From NCBI GenBank assembly GCA_005884115.1, contig VAXW01000002.1, positions 1 to 64,000 on the forward strand: a stretch of 64,000 nt of DNA. The letters are read 5' to 3'. Positions 54,234-63,897 of the stretch are shown here, one piece after another. The notes below the pieces were generated by a model, which saw nothing but the letters and a program-made list of their open reading frames with translations, searched no databases and had not been told where the DNA came from. Origin of the DNA: Actinomycetota bacterium (GTDB taxonomy: Bacteria > Actinomycetota > Thermoleophilia > Solirubrobacterales > Solirubrobacteraceae). Both the position numbers and the translations under genes were made by a program. Numbering within the stretch: position 1 is the stretch's first letter; each line of letters opens with the position of its first letter.

Positions 54234-55070
54234 CTAGTGCTTGGGGCAGGGGGTTTTGATCGTGGCGGTCTTCGTGATCGCCGGGATGCCGAATTCGCCG
54301 AAGCTGTTCGAACCACCGAAGGTGACTTCCGTCTTGATCGGGAAGCCACCCTTGGGGCATAGGCCCTTCTTGGGAATGGTCCCGTACGGGATCAGCGTTT
54401 TGCCCTTTTTGATCGCCGCTCCCGCCTTGATCTTGATCCTCTTCGCCGACGCCAGCGGCGCGCCGGGCACCGACGCGACCGGCGGCACCAGTGTCTTGAG
54501 CTCCTGGCCGTACGGCGCGGCCGCTTTGACGTATTTGCCCGAAGAGAGGATTTCGAGGCTCACCGGGCTCGAGCCCTTGGTGAAGAACAGCAGGCCGCCG
54601 CCAGGACCGAAGAACGCCTGCAGCGTCGCGGTCTCGGGCACGCGTTCGGAACCGAAGGTCACTTCCCCGAGCACGCTTCCGATCGGGCTCGCAATCGAGT
54701 TCTTCGGGCAGGCGCTCGGCCCGACGGACTTGAGCGCCGCTTCGGTGCATTTGCCGAAGCCCTGCGGGTGCAGTTTGGTGCCCTTTGGCAGGAAGAAGTT
54801 CACCGCCGAGATCGGCGGGATACCGCCTTTGGGGTTCTGCGCCGTGGCGCCGTACCCGGAGCCTTCGAATTCGTATTCGGCTTCGACCGCCGCGCCCTTG
54901 CCGTAGAAGTTGCCCGTGCCCTTGAAGCTGCCGCCGCCGGGCTTCGGAATCGGGACCGCCTTGGCCGTGAACTTGCTGATACTGACCGTGATTTCTTCCG
55001 CCGACGCCATGGCCGGAAGGCCGAGAGCGAATAGGCCGAGGACGGCCAGACAGGTGGATGCTCTGCGCAT
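54234..55070 (-). CDS. Secreted protein of unknown function, Thermoleophilia-type
   Basis: A 278-residue protein with a signal peptide (MRRASTCLAVLGLFALGLPAMASA) and a beta-rich mature part of Gly/Pro/Ser-rich stretches: AEYEFEGSGYGATAQNPKGGIPP, FGKCTEAALKSVGPSACPKNSIASPIGSVLGEVTFG, and a closing CPKGGFPIKTEVTFGGSNSFGEFGIPAITKTATIKTPCPKH. Cysteines occur in two pairs. The S-x-I-G-x-V motif after a Cys is shared with the large secreted protein at 58239. AGGAGAG precedes ATG 55070 at good spacing. No enzymatic motif is seen. It is transcribed toward the mce operon but separated from it by a strong hairpin. Confidence 0.75.
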   Translation of the reverse strand: MRRASTCLAVLGLFALGLPAMASAEEITVSISKFTAKAVPIPKPGGGSFKGTGNFYGKGAAVEAEYEFEGSGYGATAQNPKGGIPPISAVNFFLPKGTKLHPQGFGKCTEAALKSVGPSACPKNSIASPIGSVLGEVTFGSERVPETATLQAFFGPGGGLLFFTKGSSPVSLEILSSGKYVKAAAPYGQELKTLVPPVASVPGAPLASAKRIKIKAGAAIKKGKTLIPYGTIPKKGLCPKGGFPIKTEVTFGGSNSFGEFGIPAITKTATIKTPCPKH

Positions 55071-55409
55071 CAGGTTCTCTCTCCTCTGTTGATGGACAGG
55101 TCCGCCTCGATCCGGGTAGCTCCGGAGCGTTGCCGGTCCGGCGATATCGAGATCCCCGGCGGCGCCGGAGAACGGTGGCGATTTCACTTTCAACACTATC
55201 CAATAGCGATTGTTGCCTGCAAGTTGGAACGTTCGATGCTGCGCGAGCGCCGGCAAGCGCCGGGCGGCTGCCGCGCCACCGAGGCCAGGCCAGGCGGGCG
55301 GCGGGTCGTGCGGGCATGCGCTCGCCCCGCCCGCGCGCTGCGCTGTGGCCCGGGACGCAGGCTAAGGCTGAGCGTGAGTCTTAGACTTGGCTCATGAAGG
55401 GCTCCAGGC
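55071..55409. other. 339-bp gap with a possible promoter for the secreted-protein gene
   Basis: No gene is visible. The right two thirds are GC-rich. The part at 55190-55225 is AT-richer and on the minus strand holds TTGCAG (55222-55217), 16 bp, GATAGT (55200-55195), a weak sigma-70-like promoter for the gene starting at 55070. The same stretch holds a small dyad, CTAT-CCA-ATAG (55196-55206), flanked by CAACA and TGTTG, which could be an operator. Confidence 0.35.
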
Positions 55410-56603
55410 TCAGCGCGCGGAGAGCTCTAGCTCGCGGCCGTCGAAGCTCACGCCGAGCGGCTCCAGGATCACGCGGCGAGGGCCCTGCTCTACGCGTCCC
55501 GCGCGCATGCACTCGTAGCCAAGCTCCGCCGCCAGCGCCGCGATAGCGGCGCTGCGCTGCGGGTCGCAGTACAGCGCCAAGCCCGCCCCCATGTTGAACG
55601 TCGAGTAGGCAGCGCGCGGATCGAGCCCGGCCTCGGCGACGAGAAGCTCGAGCACCTCGGGGACGCGCGGGAGCGCTTCCACGCGATAGGTCAGCTCGCG
55701 CGGCGGGCGCATCAGCTTCAGCAGGCCATGGCCGGTGACGTGGCTGACGTAGCTGGGATGCAAGCCCGCTTGCAGGATCGCGGCCACGAGCGGCGCGTAC
55801 AGAAGCGAGGGTTCGAGCAGCGCCTCGCCCAGCTCCGCGCCGCTTGCGAGCCTCGTCGCGTAACCGTCGGGCAGCCGCGCGGCCACCACGCGCGCGAGCG
55901 ACGCGCCGTTGGCGTGCAGCCCGCTCGAGCTCACCAGCAGGATCTCATCGCCGGCCCGAAGCTCCTGTCCGAGGATCGGCCTCGCGCCCGGCGGTACCAT
56001 GCCCACCGCCGCGCCCGCCAGCTCGATGTCGCCCTCGGCCACCAGTCCCGGCAGCGTCGGCGACTCGCCTCCCCCCCACGCGCAGCCCGCATCCGTGCAG
56101 CCTCTGCGCCAGCCCTCGAGCAGCGCCTGCGCTCGCTCGGGCTCGCGGTACCAGTCTGAGGAGCCCGTCGCGAAGTAGGCGTTCACCACAAGCGGCAGCG
56201 CGCCTGCGCAGCAGAGGTCGTTGACGATCGCAGCGACCGTGTCGTAGGCGACGTCCGCGAAGCGGTTGCTCCCGTGGCGCTCGTGGACCTGGCGCGCGAT
56301 CACCGACTTCGTGCCCAACCCCTCCAGCACGAACGCGAACGCGCGTCCCTCGAGCTCGAACACGAACGCCGGCTCGCCTCTCGAGGCATCCAGCGCGCAC
56401 GCTCCATGCGCAGCGAGCATCGGCGAAGTCGACAGCGCCTTGGCCATCGCCAGGCGCTTGCCCGCGTCGAGCGAGGCGTAGTCGACACCCGCGTCGCGGT
56501 AGCTGGCCTTCGCGCTCTGCGCGCCTGTTTTCGCGCCGGCCTGCTCGCCGTGCCTGCCGGACGTGCTGTTGGGCGTGCTGTTGGGCGAGGTCGTGTCGTT
56601 CAT
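55410..56603 (-). CDS. purM: PurM-like AIR synthase family protein
   Basis: A 397-residue protein with the two-domain PurM fold. [24 protein letters not shown] is the PurM N-terminal signature. [35 protein letters not shown] and [22 protein letters not shown] match the ATP and FGAM-binding regions of phosphoribosylformylglycinamidine cyclo-ligase. The loop usually written DGVGTK reads EGLGTKS, and GGETAEMPG reads GGESPTLPG. It may be a diverged paralogue. About 30 Ser/Thr/Asn-rich N-terminal residues are extra. No purine genes are nearby. It diverges from the acyl-CoA dehydrogenase gene. Confidence 0.75.
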   Translation of the reverse strand: MNDTTSPNSTPNSTSGRHGEQAGAKTGAQSAKASYRDAGVDYASLDAGKRLAMAKALSTSPMLAAHGACALDASRGEPAFVFELEGRAFAFVLEGLGTKSVIARQVHERHGSNRFADVAYDTVAAIVNDLCCAGALPLVVNAYFATGSSDWYREPERAQALLEGWRRGCTDAGCAWGGGESPTLPGLVAEGDIELAGAAVGMVPPGARPILGQELRAGDEILLVSSSGLHANGASLARVVAARLPDGYATRLASGAELGEALLEPSLLYAPLVAAILQAGLHPSYVSHVTGHGLLKLMRPPRELTYRVEALPRVPEVLELLVAEAGLDPRAAYSTFNMGAGLALYCDPQRSAAIAALAAELGYECMRAGRVEQGPRRVILEPLGVSFDGRELELSAR

Positions 56604-56698
56604 TCTCGGCGTGCCGGCGCGCTCCAGCGCCGTGCGGGCAGACTATGACGGTTGCAGAACCGATATACACCGTTCCCCTGCCGAGCAAAGGAGAGGGC

Positions 56699-57925
56699 AT
56701 GGACTTCCAGCCAAGCGAGCGCTGCGCCGAATTCAAAGAGCGCCTGACGGCCTTCATGGACGAGCACGTCTACCCCTCGGAGGAGGTCTACGAGCGCCAG
56801 CTGCGCGAGTCCGGCGACGCCCATCACCAGCCGGCCGTGATGGAGGTGCTGAAGTCGAGCGCGCGCGAGGCCGGCCTGTGGAACATGTTCCTGCCCGACC
56901 GGGAGCTCGGCGCGGGCCTGTCCATCAGCGATTACGCGCCGCTGGCGGAGATCCTCGGGCGCTCGCACATCGCCTCCGAGGCCTGCAACTGCTCCGCTCC
57001 CGACACGGGCAACATGGAGGTCCTGTTCCACTTCGCCACGCCCGAGCAGAAGGAGCGCTGGCTGATGCCGCTGCTCGACGGCGAGATCCGCTCCTCGTTC
57101 GCCATGACCGAGCCCGACGTGGCGAGCTCCGACGCGACCAACATCTCGCTCTCGATCCAGCGCGATGGCGAGGAGTACGTGCTCAACGGGCGCAAGTGGT
57201 GGACCTCCGGCGCGCTGCACCCCAACGCCCGCATCATGATCGTGATGGGCAAGACCAGCACCGACGGGCCCCGGCACCGCCAGCAGAGCATGATCCTCGT
57301 GCCCTTCGACACGCCCGGCGTCACCGTGCTGCGTGGCTTGCCCGTGTTCGGCTACCAGGACCAGGAGGGGCACGCGGAAGTGGACTTCTCCGACGTGCGC
57401 GTGCCCGTCTCGAACCTGATCGCCGAGGAGGGCGACGGCTTCATGATCGCGCAGGCGCGGCTCGGCCCGGGCCGCATTCATCACTGCATGCGCGCCATCG
57501 GCGCCGCCGAGCGCGCGCTCGAGGCGATGTGCGCGCGCGCCGTCTCGCGCGTGACGTTCGGCCAGCCGCTCGCCATGCGCGGAAACATCCAGGACTGGAT
57601 CGCCGAGTCGCGCATCGAAATCGAGATGGCGCGGCTGTTGACGCTGAAGACCGCGTGGCTGATGGACACCGTCGGCAACCGCCACGCGCGCACCGAGATC
57701 GCGGCGATCAAGGTGGCCGCGCCCAACGTCGCGCTGAAGGTGCTCGACCGGGCCATCCAGGTGCACGGAGGAGCCGGTGTCTCCGACGACTTCTCGCTCG
57801 CCTCAGCCTACGCTCACCTGCGCACGCTGCGCCTCGCCGACGGCCCCGACGAGGTGCACAAGCTCTCGATCGCCCGTCGCGAGCTCGCGCCGTTCATTCC
57901 GCGCGAGGAGCCCGTCCCAAGCTGA
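56699..57925 (+). CDS. Acyl-CoA dehydrogenase (ACAD10/11-like)
   Basis: A 408-residue full-length flavoprotein: helical N-terminus ([24 protein letters not shown]), the FAD-binding segment [21 protein letters not shown], a middle beta domain ([23 protein letters not shown]) and the C-terminal domain with [26 protein letters not shown]. The [15 protein letters not shown] stretch is typical of the ACAD10/11-like branch, which acts on long-chain or modified acyl-CoAs. ATG 56699 is chosen because AAGGAG stands 5 nt before it; an in-frame ATG at 56645 is possible but has no ribosome site. It is unrelated in detail to the dehydrogenase at the left end. Confidence 0.9.
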   Translation: MDFQPSERCAEFKERLTAFMDEHVYPSEEVYERQLRESGDAHHQPAVMEVLKSSAREAGLWNMFLPDRELGAGLSISDYAPLAEILGRSHIASEACNCSAPDTGNMEVLFHFATPEQKERWLMPLLDGEIRSSFAMTEPDVASSDATNISLSIQRDGEEYVLNGRKWWTSGALHPNARIMIVMGKTSTDGPRHRQQSMILVPFDTPGVTVLRGLPVFGYQDQEGHAEVDFSDVRVPVSNLIAEEGDGFMIAQARLGPGRIHHCMRAIGAAERALEAMCARAVSRVTFGQPLAMRGNIQDWIAESRIEIEMARLLTLKTAWLMDTVGNRHARTEIAAIKVAAPNVALKVLDRAIQVHGGAGVSDDFSLASAYAHLRTLRLADGPDEVHKLSIARRELAPFIPREEPVPS

Positions 57926-58238
57926 GCGCGCCGCGGGTGGGCACGCCGCCCCGGCTGGGCGCGCGGCCCGGTGTGCGCGCGGCCCCGAGCTGAGCACGCG
58001 GCCCCGAGCTGAGCAAGCGGCCGCTTGTCAGCGCGTCGCCGCCAGCGCGCGGAGCGTGCCGCCTCCGTCAAACGCGCCCGCGCCGGATCCCCCCGCCTGG
58101 ACGCTCGTTCGAATCCACGCGGTCCAGCGCAACTCGCCCGAGGGACGCGGGTAGCTGCTACTGGCGGCACTCCGGCCGCGGCACTTGCAGTCCCGTTCCT
58201 AAAGCAGCACGGACGCGGCGTCGAAATTTCACTTGGAT
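57926..58238. other. 313-bp gap with a short tandem repeat, no gene seen
   Basis: No supported gene or RNA is visible. The left part is extremely GC-rich. It holds a perfect 18-bp direct repeat, 57979-57996 and 57998-58015, starting GCGGCCCCGAGC; earlier imperfect copies (GGCTGGGCGCG-type) suggest the region grew by local duplication. The right part leads into the secreted-protein gene and offers no clear promoter or strong ribosome site. Confidence 0.5.
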
Positions 58239-61200
58239 ATGTACGGCACCCGCATCTGCCTGGCAGGGCTGCTCGCCGGCGCGATCGCAGCGGGTTCCCC
58301 CGCCGTTGCCGAGGCCGGGTTCGGAATCGAGAGCTGGTTCGCAGCGACCTGCAACGCGACCCACGAAAGCTGCGAAAAAGCCGCCAAACCCTCGGAAGAA
58401 GTCGAAAAGGCCCACGAAGAAGGCTACGCGCAGGCGGCGGGGCATCCTCCTTTTGGGATCACCGACTTTCGCGTGAACACGGAAGCCGGCGGCCAGCCGC
58501 AGGGCGCTCCGGTGACGCACATCCGCGTAGACGTCGCCCCCGGTCTGAGCACCGATCCGCAGGCGGTTGCGGAATGCAAGCCTGAAGAATTCGGCACCAA
58601 AGAAGTTGTAGAAGGCGTCTTCGCGCCTCCGACGTGCAAACCCGAAACGGTGATTGGGGAAAACAAAGTCGTCGTCTACGTCGAAGGGCTTGGAGAAGTG
58701 GAACTGCACGGGACGGTTTACAACCTCGAACCGCCGGTCGGCCGCGCCTCCGAGTTCGGCGTCGCGATCGAACTACCGGTCTTCCTGACTGGAGGAATAC
58801 CGGGCCTGTTCGCACACACGCTCATCGAAGGCGACGTCGAATGGGGAGCGGAACCGCAGGGCACCGGCAAGGCCGACTACCACGACTTCTTCGAAATCAA
58901 TGTCTCGCCGAAACTGCCGCTGATCAAATCGCGGCTCATCTTCAAAGGCAACGCGGGGATCCCCGGCAAGGGCGGCTTCATCACGGTTCCAACCGCCTGC
59001 ACGGGCGTGGGGCCGCAGACGACCACCACGATCCAGCTCTCCTCGCAGAAAGGCGAAGCGGCGGAAGCGACGTACACGACGCCGATCGGCGCCGAAGGAT
59101 GCGGCGAAGTTCCGTTCGCTCCGGCGTTCCGGCTCAAACCCGAAACGAGCCAGTCCGACCTCCCCGACGGCATCACGACCGAACTGGAAGTTCCGCACTC
59201 TCCGAACGCCAACGAAATCGACGCCGCGCAGTTGAAAACGGCCGTCGTGACGCTTCCCGAAGGGATGACGCTGAATCCGTCAGCGGCGCGCGGCCTGCAG
59301 GCGTGCACGCCAGCGCAGATCGCCATCCACACGACGAACTCGGTCACCTGTCCGGCCAGCTCGAAGCTCGGGACGGTCGCGATCGACACCCCGGACCTGC
59401 CACCCGGCTCGCTGCAGGGGAACATCTACCTCGGCGGGCCGCCCTCGGGTCCTATTACCGGTCCGCCCTACATCGTCTATCTCGACGCCGAGTCCGCGCG
59501 CTACGGGGTGTCGGTGCGGATCAAAGGCGAAGCCCTCCCGAACGCAGCGACAGGGCAGGTTACGACGATCTTCTCCGAAAACCCCGAACAACCGCTGGGC
59601 AACGCGATCCTCAGCTTCAACGGGGGCGCGCTCGCGCCGGTCGCGAACCCGCTCACGTGCGCAAGCGCGACGACCTCGACAGTCCTGACGCCTTTCACGT
59701 CGCCGTTCGCACCCTCCCAGACCCCCTCGAGCAGCTTTACGGTCGGAGGCTGTCCCTCGCCGCTGCCGTTCTCGCTCGCGCAGAGCGCCAGCGGCCAGCC
59801 CGCCACCGCGGGCGCCTTCGGCAACACCAGCTACACGTTCAACCTCAACCGCGGCGACGGCCAGCAGTACCTCGCGAAGGTCACGACCGTGCTGCCCGCG
59901 GGACTCGTCGGCGCGATCCCCGCGGTCACGCTGTGCGGAGAACCGCAGGCCTCGCTCGGCGCCTGCCCGGCTTCGAGCAAGATCGGCACGGCTGCCGTGA
60001 CCGCCGGCGCCGGCGCGGAACCGTATCCGTTCTCGGGGCCCATGTACCTGACCGGACCATACGGCGGTGGGCCGTTCGGCCTGTCGATCCCGATCGCCGC
60101 CGTGGCCGGGCCGTTCGACCTCGGCAGCGTCGTCACGCGCGCGGCCATCAACGTCGACCCGCACACCGCCCGTGTGAGCGCCACGAGCGCGCTGCCGACG
60201 ATCGTGGGCGGAGTTCCGATCCGGCTGCGGAGCGTGAGCGTCGCCGTCAACCGCCCCAACTTCCTCTACAACCCCACCAACTGCGGTCTCGAGGCGACCG
60301 AATCGGCGTTCACCTCGACGTTCGGCGCGAGCGAAGCGCTGTCTAGCCCGTTTCAGGTGTCTGGCTGCGGAGCACTGGCCTTCACCCCCAAGTTCACCGC
60401 CGCGACCAGCGCCAACACGTCGAAAGCCAACGGCGCGAGCCTGCACGTCAACGTCGTGCAAGCCGCACACGAGGCCAACATCCGCTCGGTCGTCACCGCG
60501 CTGCCGGTGCAGCTGCCCTCTCGCCTAACCACGTTGCAGCAGGCCTGCCCCGAGGCAACCTACGCCGCCAACCCCTTCAGCTGCCCCGCCGGCTCCAGTG
60601 TCGGGACCGCGACGGCGACGACCCCCGTCCTGCCCGGCACGCTCAGCGGCCCCGCCTTGCTCGTCTCCCACGGCGGCGCGGCGTTCCCCGACCTCGACAT
60701 CCTGCTCGAAGGCAGCGGCGTGCGCGTGATCCTCGTGGGCAATACGAACATCAAAGGCGGGATCACCACCACCACTTTCGCCACGCTCCCCGACGTGCCG
60801 GTCTCGAGCTTCTCGCTCGACCTGCCCACCGGGCCCCACTCGGCGCTCGCCGCCAACGCGGACCTGTGCGCGCGCCCGCTGCTGATGCCGACGACCATCA
60901 CCGGCCAGAACGGCGCGCGCATCGTCCAGACCACCAGGGTCGCCGTCGCCGGCTGCGCCCACCGCGCGGGCAAAGCGAGGGTGAGGATCCTGAGGCGCAG
61001 GATCGTGCGACACACGCTCGTGCTCACAGTCCAGACCTCCTCCGGCGGGCGGCTGACGGCTCGCGGGAAGTACCTGAAGACCGTCTCACGCAGGGTGCGC
61101 ACGCGCCGGACGACGCTCAAGGTCCGCCTCTCGCGCCGGGCGGTGCACGTCGTCGCGCGCCACCACCGCCTGAAGGTGCGCGTGCGGATCGCGTTCGTCG

Positions 61201-61259
61201 CCTCGCCGTCCAGTGCAGGGCGTGCGAGCGCGGCGACGGCCGTCACGTTCAAGCGCTGA
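58239..61259 (+). CDS. Large secreted repeat protein of Thermoleophilia type, unknown function
   Basis: A 1006-residue exported protein with a signal peptide (CLAGLLAGAIAAGSPAVAEAG). The mature part is beta-rich and contains several related modules built on Cys-P-x-S-S-K-[LI]-G-T: SVTCPASSKLGTVAIDTPDLPPG, LGACPASSKIGTAAVTAGAG and FSCPAGSSVGTATATTPVLPG. They are followed by LQGNIYLGGPP-type and GVSVRIKGEALPNAATGQVTTIF-type stretches. It ends in a basic region (RVRILRRRIVRHTLVLTV and RTRRTTLKVRLSRRAVHVV). No catalytic motif is seen. I regard it as a surface or matrix protein. ATG 58239 is preferred over TTG 58233. Confidence 0.78.
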   Translation: MYGTRICLAGLLAGAIAAGSPAVAEAGFGIESWFAATCNATHESCEKAAKPSEEVEKAHEEGYAQAAGHPPFGITDFRVNTEAGGQPQGAPVTHIRVDVAPGLSTDPQAVAECKPEEFGTKEVVEGVFAPPTCKPETVIGENKVVVYVEGLGEVELHGTVYNLEPPVGRASEFGVAIELPVFLTGGIPGLFAHTLIEGDVEWGAEPQGTGKADYHDFFEINVSPKLPLIKSRLIFKGNAGIPGKGGFITVPTACTGVGPQTTTTIQLSSQKGEAAEATYTTPIGAEGCGEVPFAPAFRLKPETSQSDLPDGITTELEVPHSPNANEIDAAQLKTAVVTLPEGMTLNPSAARGLQACTPAQIAIHTTNSVTCPASSKLGTVAIDTPDLPPGSLQGNIYLGGPPSGPITGPPYIVYLDAESARYGVSVRIKGEALPNAATGQVTTIFSENPEQPLGNAILSFNGGALAPVANPLTCASATTSTVLTPFTSPFAPSQTPSSSFTVGGCPSPLPFSLAQSASGQPATAGAFGNTSYTFNLNRGDGQQYLAKVTTVLPAGLVGAIPAVTLCGEPQASLGACPASSKIGTAAVTAGAGAEPYPFSGPMYLTGPYGGGPFGLSIPIAAVAGPFDLGSVVTRAAINVDPHTARVSATSALPTIVGGVPIRLRSVSVAVNRPNFLYNPTNCGLEATESAFTSTFGASEALSSPFQVSGCGALAFTPKFTAATSANTSKANGASLHVNVVQAAHEANIRSVVTALPVQLPSRLTTLQQACPEATYAANPFSCPAGSSVGTATATTPVLPGTLSGPALLVSHGGAAFPDLDILLEGSGVRVILVGNTNIKGGITTTTFATLPDVPVSSFSLDLPTGPHSALAANADLCARPLLMPTTITGQNGARIVQTTRVAVAGCAHRAGKARVRILRRRIVRHTLVLTVQTSSGGRLTARGKYLKTVSRRVRTRRTTLKVRLSRRAVHVVARHHRLKVRVRIAFVASPSSAGRASAATAVTFKR

Positions 61260-61376
61260 GCCCGCGCCGGGCAGGCGCTCGACGCTGCCGCTTGAAGTCA
61301 ACGCCGCGCGGACGGGGCGGGCCTGCGCTCGGCGCGCGAGCACGCCCGCACGGTTCTCTACCGTAGGCGCTGCGCG

Positions 61377-62858
61377 ATGTCGACCGCGGAAGCCCATCGC
61401 CGTCGAGCCCAGACCCGGGCAGCGGGGGTGGCCGCGGCGGTCACGATGCTGTGCGCACTTGCCCTGCTCGCGAGCGGCGCCACCGCGAAGCCGGGCGCGA
61501 CAGCCTCCGCCGCTGGCGCCGCCGAAATCACGGCCTCGGTGACCCCGGCGGAGCTGGCGTACGGACAGGCGCTGCAGGTAGCCGGGCGCGTGACCGCCGC
61601 GGGCCATGGCCTCGGCGGTCAGTCGCTGGCCTTGCAGGTCGCCCCCTACCCCTACCGGACGTTCGCCACCGTGGCGCGCCTGCTGAGCGAAGCCGACGGC
61701 AGCTTCATCTTCGGCGGGGTGCGCGCGGAACGCAACAGCCGCCTGCGGGTCGTGCTCGAGGAACCGCCCGCGCGAAGCAGCCGCACGCTCGATGTGGTCG
61801 TCGATCCCACCGCCGCTGTCGCCGCGCGCAGCCTCGGTCCCGGCAGGGTGCGGCTCAGCCTGAGGCTCGGGCACGCGCCGCACCTCGCCTCGCCGCCGGT
61901 CAGAGCCTGGTGGTTCCTCGCCGCGCACGGCGAGCACCGCTTCCACCTCGCCGCGGTTACGAGCACGCATGAGCTCGGCGGCGCGCTCACGTACGCGAGT
62001 GCCACCGTCAACCCGCCGGCGAGGAGCTTTGTGTTTCGCGTGTGCGTGCACCCGCCGTGGGCGCGTGCGCTCGGCGCTGTTCCGCGCGCGTGCTCCGCGG
62101 CCGAGCCACCGCGCGCGGGCTCGCGCCCGGGCGCGTTCGAATACGGCGGGAGCGGCCGCGGCGTCCCCGCGGCCGCGTTCCCGTCGGCGCGGGCGATTGC
62201 CGCCGCGGCGCGCTACCTCGACGCGCGCGCCGGGCGCACGGCATTCGCGGTTGTCGACAGCGCCGGTCAGCTGCAGGGACTGCGCGTACGCGAGCACTTC
62301 CAGACAGCGAGCGTGGTGAAGGTGATGATGCTCGTCGCCTACCTGCAGATGCTCGACGCGCGCCACCTTCCCGTGCGCACCCGCGATGACGCGCTGCTGC
62401 GCCCGATGATCCACGTGTCGGACAATGGCGCCGCCTCGGCGGTGCTTGGCATCGTCGGCGGGGCGGCGCTTGCGCGCGTGGCGCGCGAAGCGGGCATGCA
62501 GGACTACGCGCCCGGCGTCGGCTGGTGGGCGTTCACGCAGACCTCGGCGGCCGACCAGGCGCGCTTCTTCTTCAGGCTCGACCGGCTGATACCGCCGCGC
62601 TTCTATGCCTACGCCCGCGAGCTCCTGTCGAGCATCGAGGCGTCGCAGAGCTGGGGCATCCCGCCCGTCGCGCGACCGCGCTTCGAGGTGTTCTTCAAGA
62701 CCGGTCAGCTGCCGTCCGAGGGCCTCTACAACGAGGCCGCGCTCCTGGAGCGGCCAGGCGAGACGTTCGCGATCGCCGTCCTCACGACCGCTGACCCCTC
62801 GATGAGCTACGGCCAACGGACCGTCGAGGGAGTGGCGCGCGCGCTGTTGGGTGGGTAG
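61377..62858 (+). CDS. Serine beta-lactamase-fold protein with N-terminal beta domain
   Basis: A 493-residue secreted protein. A signal peptide (AAAVTMLCALALLASGATA) leads to an Ig/carboxypeptidase-regulatory-like beta domain (about 45-230: EITASVTPAELAYGQALQVAGRV). A class A beta-lactamase fold follows with SVVK (S-x-x-K) in FQTASVVKVMMLVAYLQML, SDN in HVSDNGAAS and KTG in FFKTGQLPSEG. The class A omega-loop Glu (ExxLN) is not evident, so it may act as a penicillin-binding-like peptidase or esterase, not a true beta-lactamase. It begins 117 bp after the large secreted protein gene, in the same direction. Confidence 0.82.
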   Translation: MSTAEAHRRRAQTRAAGVAAAVTMLCALALLASGATAKPGATASAAGAAEITASVTPAELAYGQALQVAGRVTAAGHGLGGQSLALQVAPYPYRTFATVARLLSEADGSFIFGGVRAERNSRLRVVLEEPPARSSRTLDVVVDPTAAVAARSLGPGRVRLSLRLGHAPHLASPPVRAWWFLAAHGEHRFHLAAVTSTHELGGALTYASATVNPPARSFVFRVCVHPPWARALGAVPRACSAAEPPRAGSRPGAFEYGGSGRGVPAAAFPSARAIAAAARYLDARAGRTAFAVVDSAGQLQGLRVREHFQTASVVKVMMLVAYLQMLDARHLPVRTRDDALLRPMIHVSDNGAASAVLGIVGGAALARVAREAGMQDYAPGVGWWAFTQTSAADQARFFFRLDRLIPPRFYAYARELLSSIEASQSWGIPPVARPRFEVFFKTGQLPSEGLYNEAALLERPGETFAIAVLTTADPSMSYGQRTVEGVARALLGG

Positions 62859-62871
62859 GCTCGCGTCGGGT

Positions 62872-63780
62872 ATGTGGTCGGATGCCGAGGAGGACGTACT
62901 TGCCGGCGATTTGACCGCCGTGCTCGCGTACGCCACTCCGGCCTCAGGCGCGGTGGCGACGCCGGTCGCGCCCATCGGGCTGCGCGACCGCGAGGCGCGC
63001 ACCGTCTCCTTCACGACCTCGCTCGGTTTCGGGCGCAAGCTCGATCGCATCACGCGTGACCCGCGCGTCACGCTCGCATACCACGCGCGCGAGCACGGCT
63101 TCGCCTCAGAGCCGCGCTTCGTGCTCGTTCAGGGAACGGCGAGCTTTCAGGCGCGACCCGACCGCTCGCTTCTCGAAGACGTTGTGCGGCCTGCGTCTGC
63201 CCGTTTCATGGGGGCGCCGCGCGCGGGCCCGTTCTGGGACCGCTGGCTGAGCGCCTACTACGCCGACCGCATTCTCGTGACGGTGGCCGTCGAGCGCGTG
63301 TGCTCGTGGGGCGATCTGCAGTGCACGGGAGAGCCCAACGTGTACGGCGCGGCGCGCCCCACCGCAGACCCCGAGCCGCAGTCACCGCCGAGGAACGGCA
63401 CGCGCCCGCGCGTCGACGCGGCTCGCGCGAGGCGCAGGCTGGCCAAGCTCCCGCACGTGCTGCTCGCCTACATCGACAGCGACGGCTTCCCCGTGGTCCT
63501 GCCGGTGAGCGTCGGAGCGGCCTCCGATGCGGGCATCGCGCTCGGCAACGCCTCACTGCCGCCGGGCGGGCGCCGCGCTGGGATCTTAGGGCACAGCTTT
63601 CGCGCGCAGCTCGTAGGCCTAGAGGCCCGGCAGCACACCGGCTGGCTCGAGAGCTCGATCTACGCGCCGCACACCGAGGGCGGCTTTCGCGCGCCAGCCA
63701 ACAAGACGCTGCTGCTGCTCGCGAACGGCTTCATGGCGCGCCAGGGGCTGCGGCGCGCCAGAGCGCGAGGAGCGGCCTAG
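62872..63780 (+). CDS. Flavin-reductase/PPOX-like split-barrel protein, tandem halves
   Basis: A 302-residue protein with two copies of a pyridoxamine-phosphate-oxidase-like split barrel. Half 1 runs from VLAGDLTAVLAYATPASGAVATPVAPIGLRD to FVLVQGTASFQARPD. Half 2 runs from RLAKLPHVLLAYIDSDGFPVVLPVSVGAAS to GHSFRAQLVGLEARQHTGWL. This fold binds FMN or F420 in many actinobacterial proteins, but no clear cofactor signature can be assigned. Between the halves is a Pro/Arg-rich linker. ATG 62872 lies 13 bp after the previous stop, suggesting co-transcription. Confidence 0.7.
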   Translation: MWSDAEEDVLAGDLTAVLAYATPASGAVATPVAPIGLRDREARTVSFTTSLGFGRKLDRITRDPRVTLAYHAREHGFASEPRFVLVQGTASFQARPDRSLLEDVVRPASARFMGAPRAGPFWDRWLSAYYADRILVTVAVERVCSWGDLQCTGEPNVYGAARPTADPEPQSPPRNGTRPRVDAARARRRLAKLPHVLLAYIDSDGFPVVLPVSVGAASDAGIALGNASLPPGGRRAGILGHSFRAQLVGLEARQHTGWLESSIYAPHTEGGFRAPANKTLLLLANGFMARQGLRRARARGAA

Positions 63781-63897
63781 CCAACGGCTGCCGGCCCACC
63801 TCCGGCTGCGGCGCGCGAGGATGCGCGGCGCGGCCTAGCGACACGCACGAGCGCAAGCGTGGAGAATGCCGGTGAAGGCACCGCCACGAGGAGAGGA

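Noticed and set aside
55219..55234. GAACGTTC palindrome as a second LexA box
   Set aside because: The half-sites are directly adjacent with no 4-bp spacer, so it does not match CGAAC-N4-GTTCG.
57979..58015. 18-bp tandem repeat as an attachment site or mobile-element end
   Set aside because: Direct orientation with a single base between copies and no integrase or transposase nearby; it looks like local slippage.
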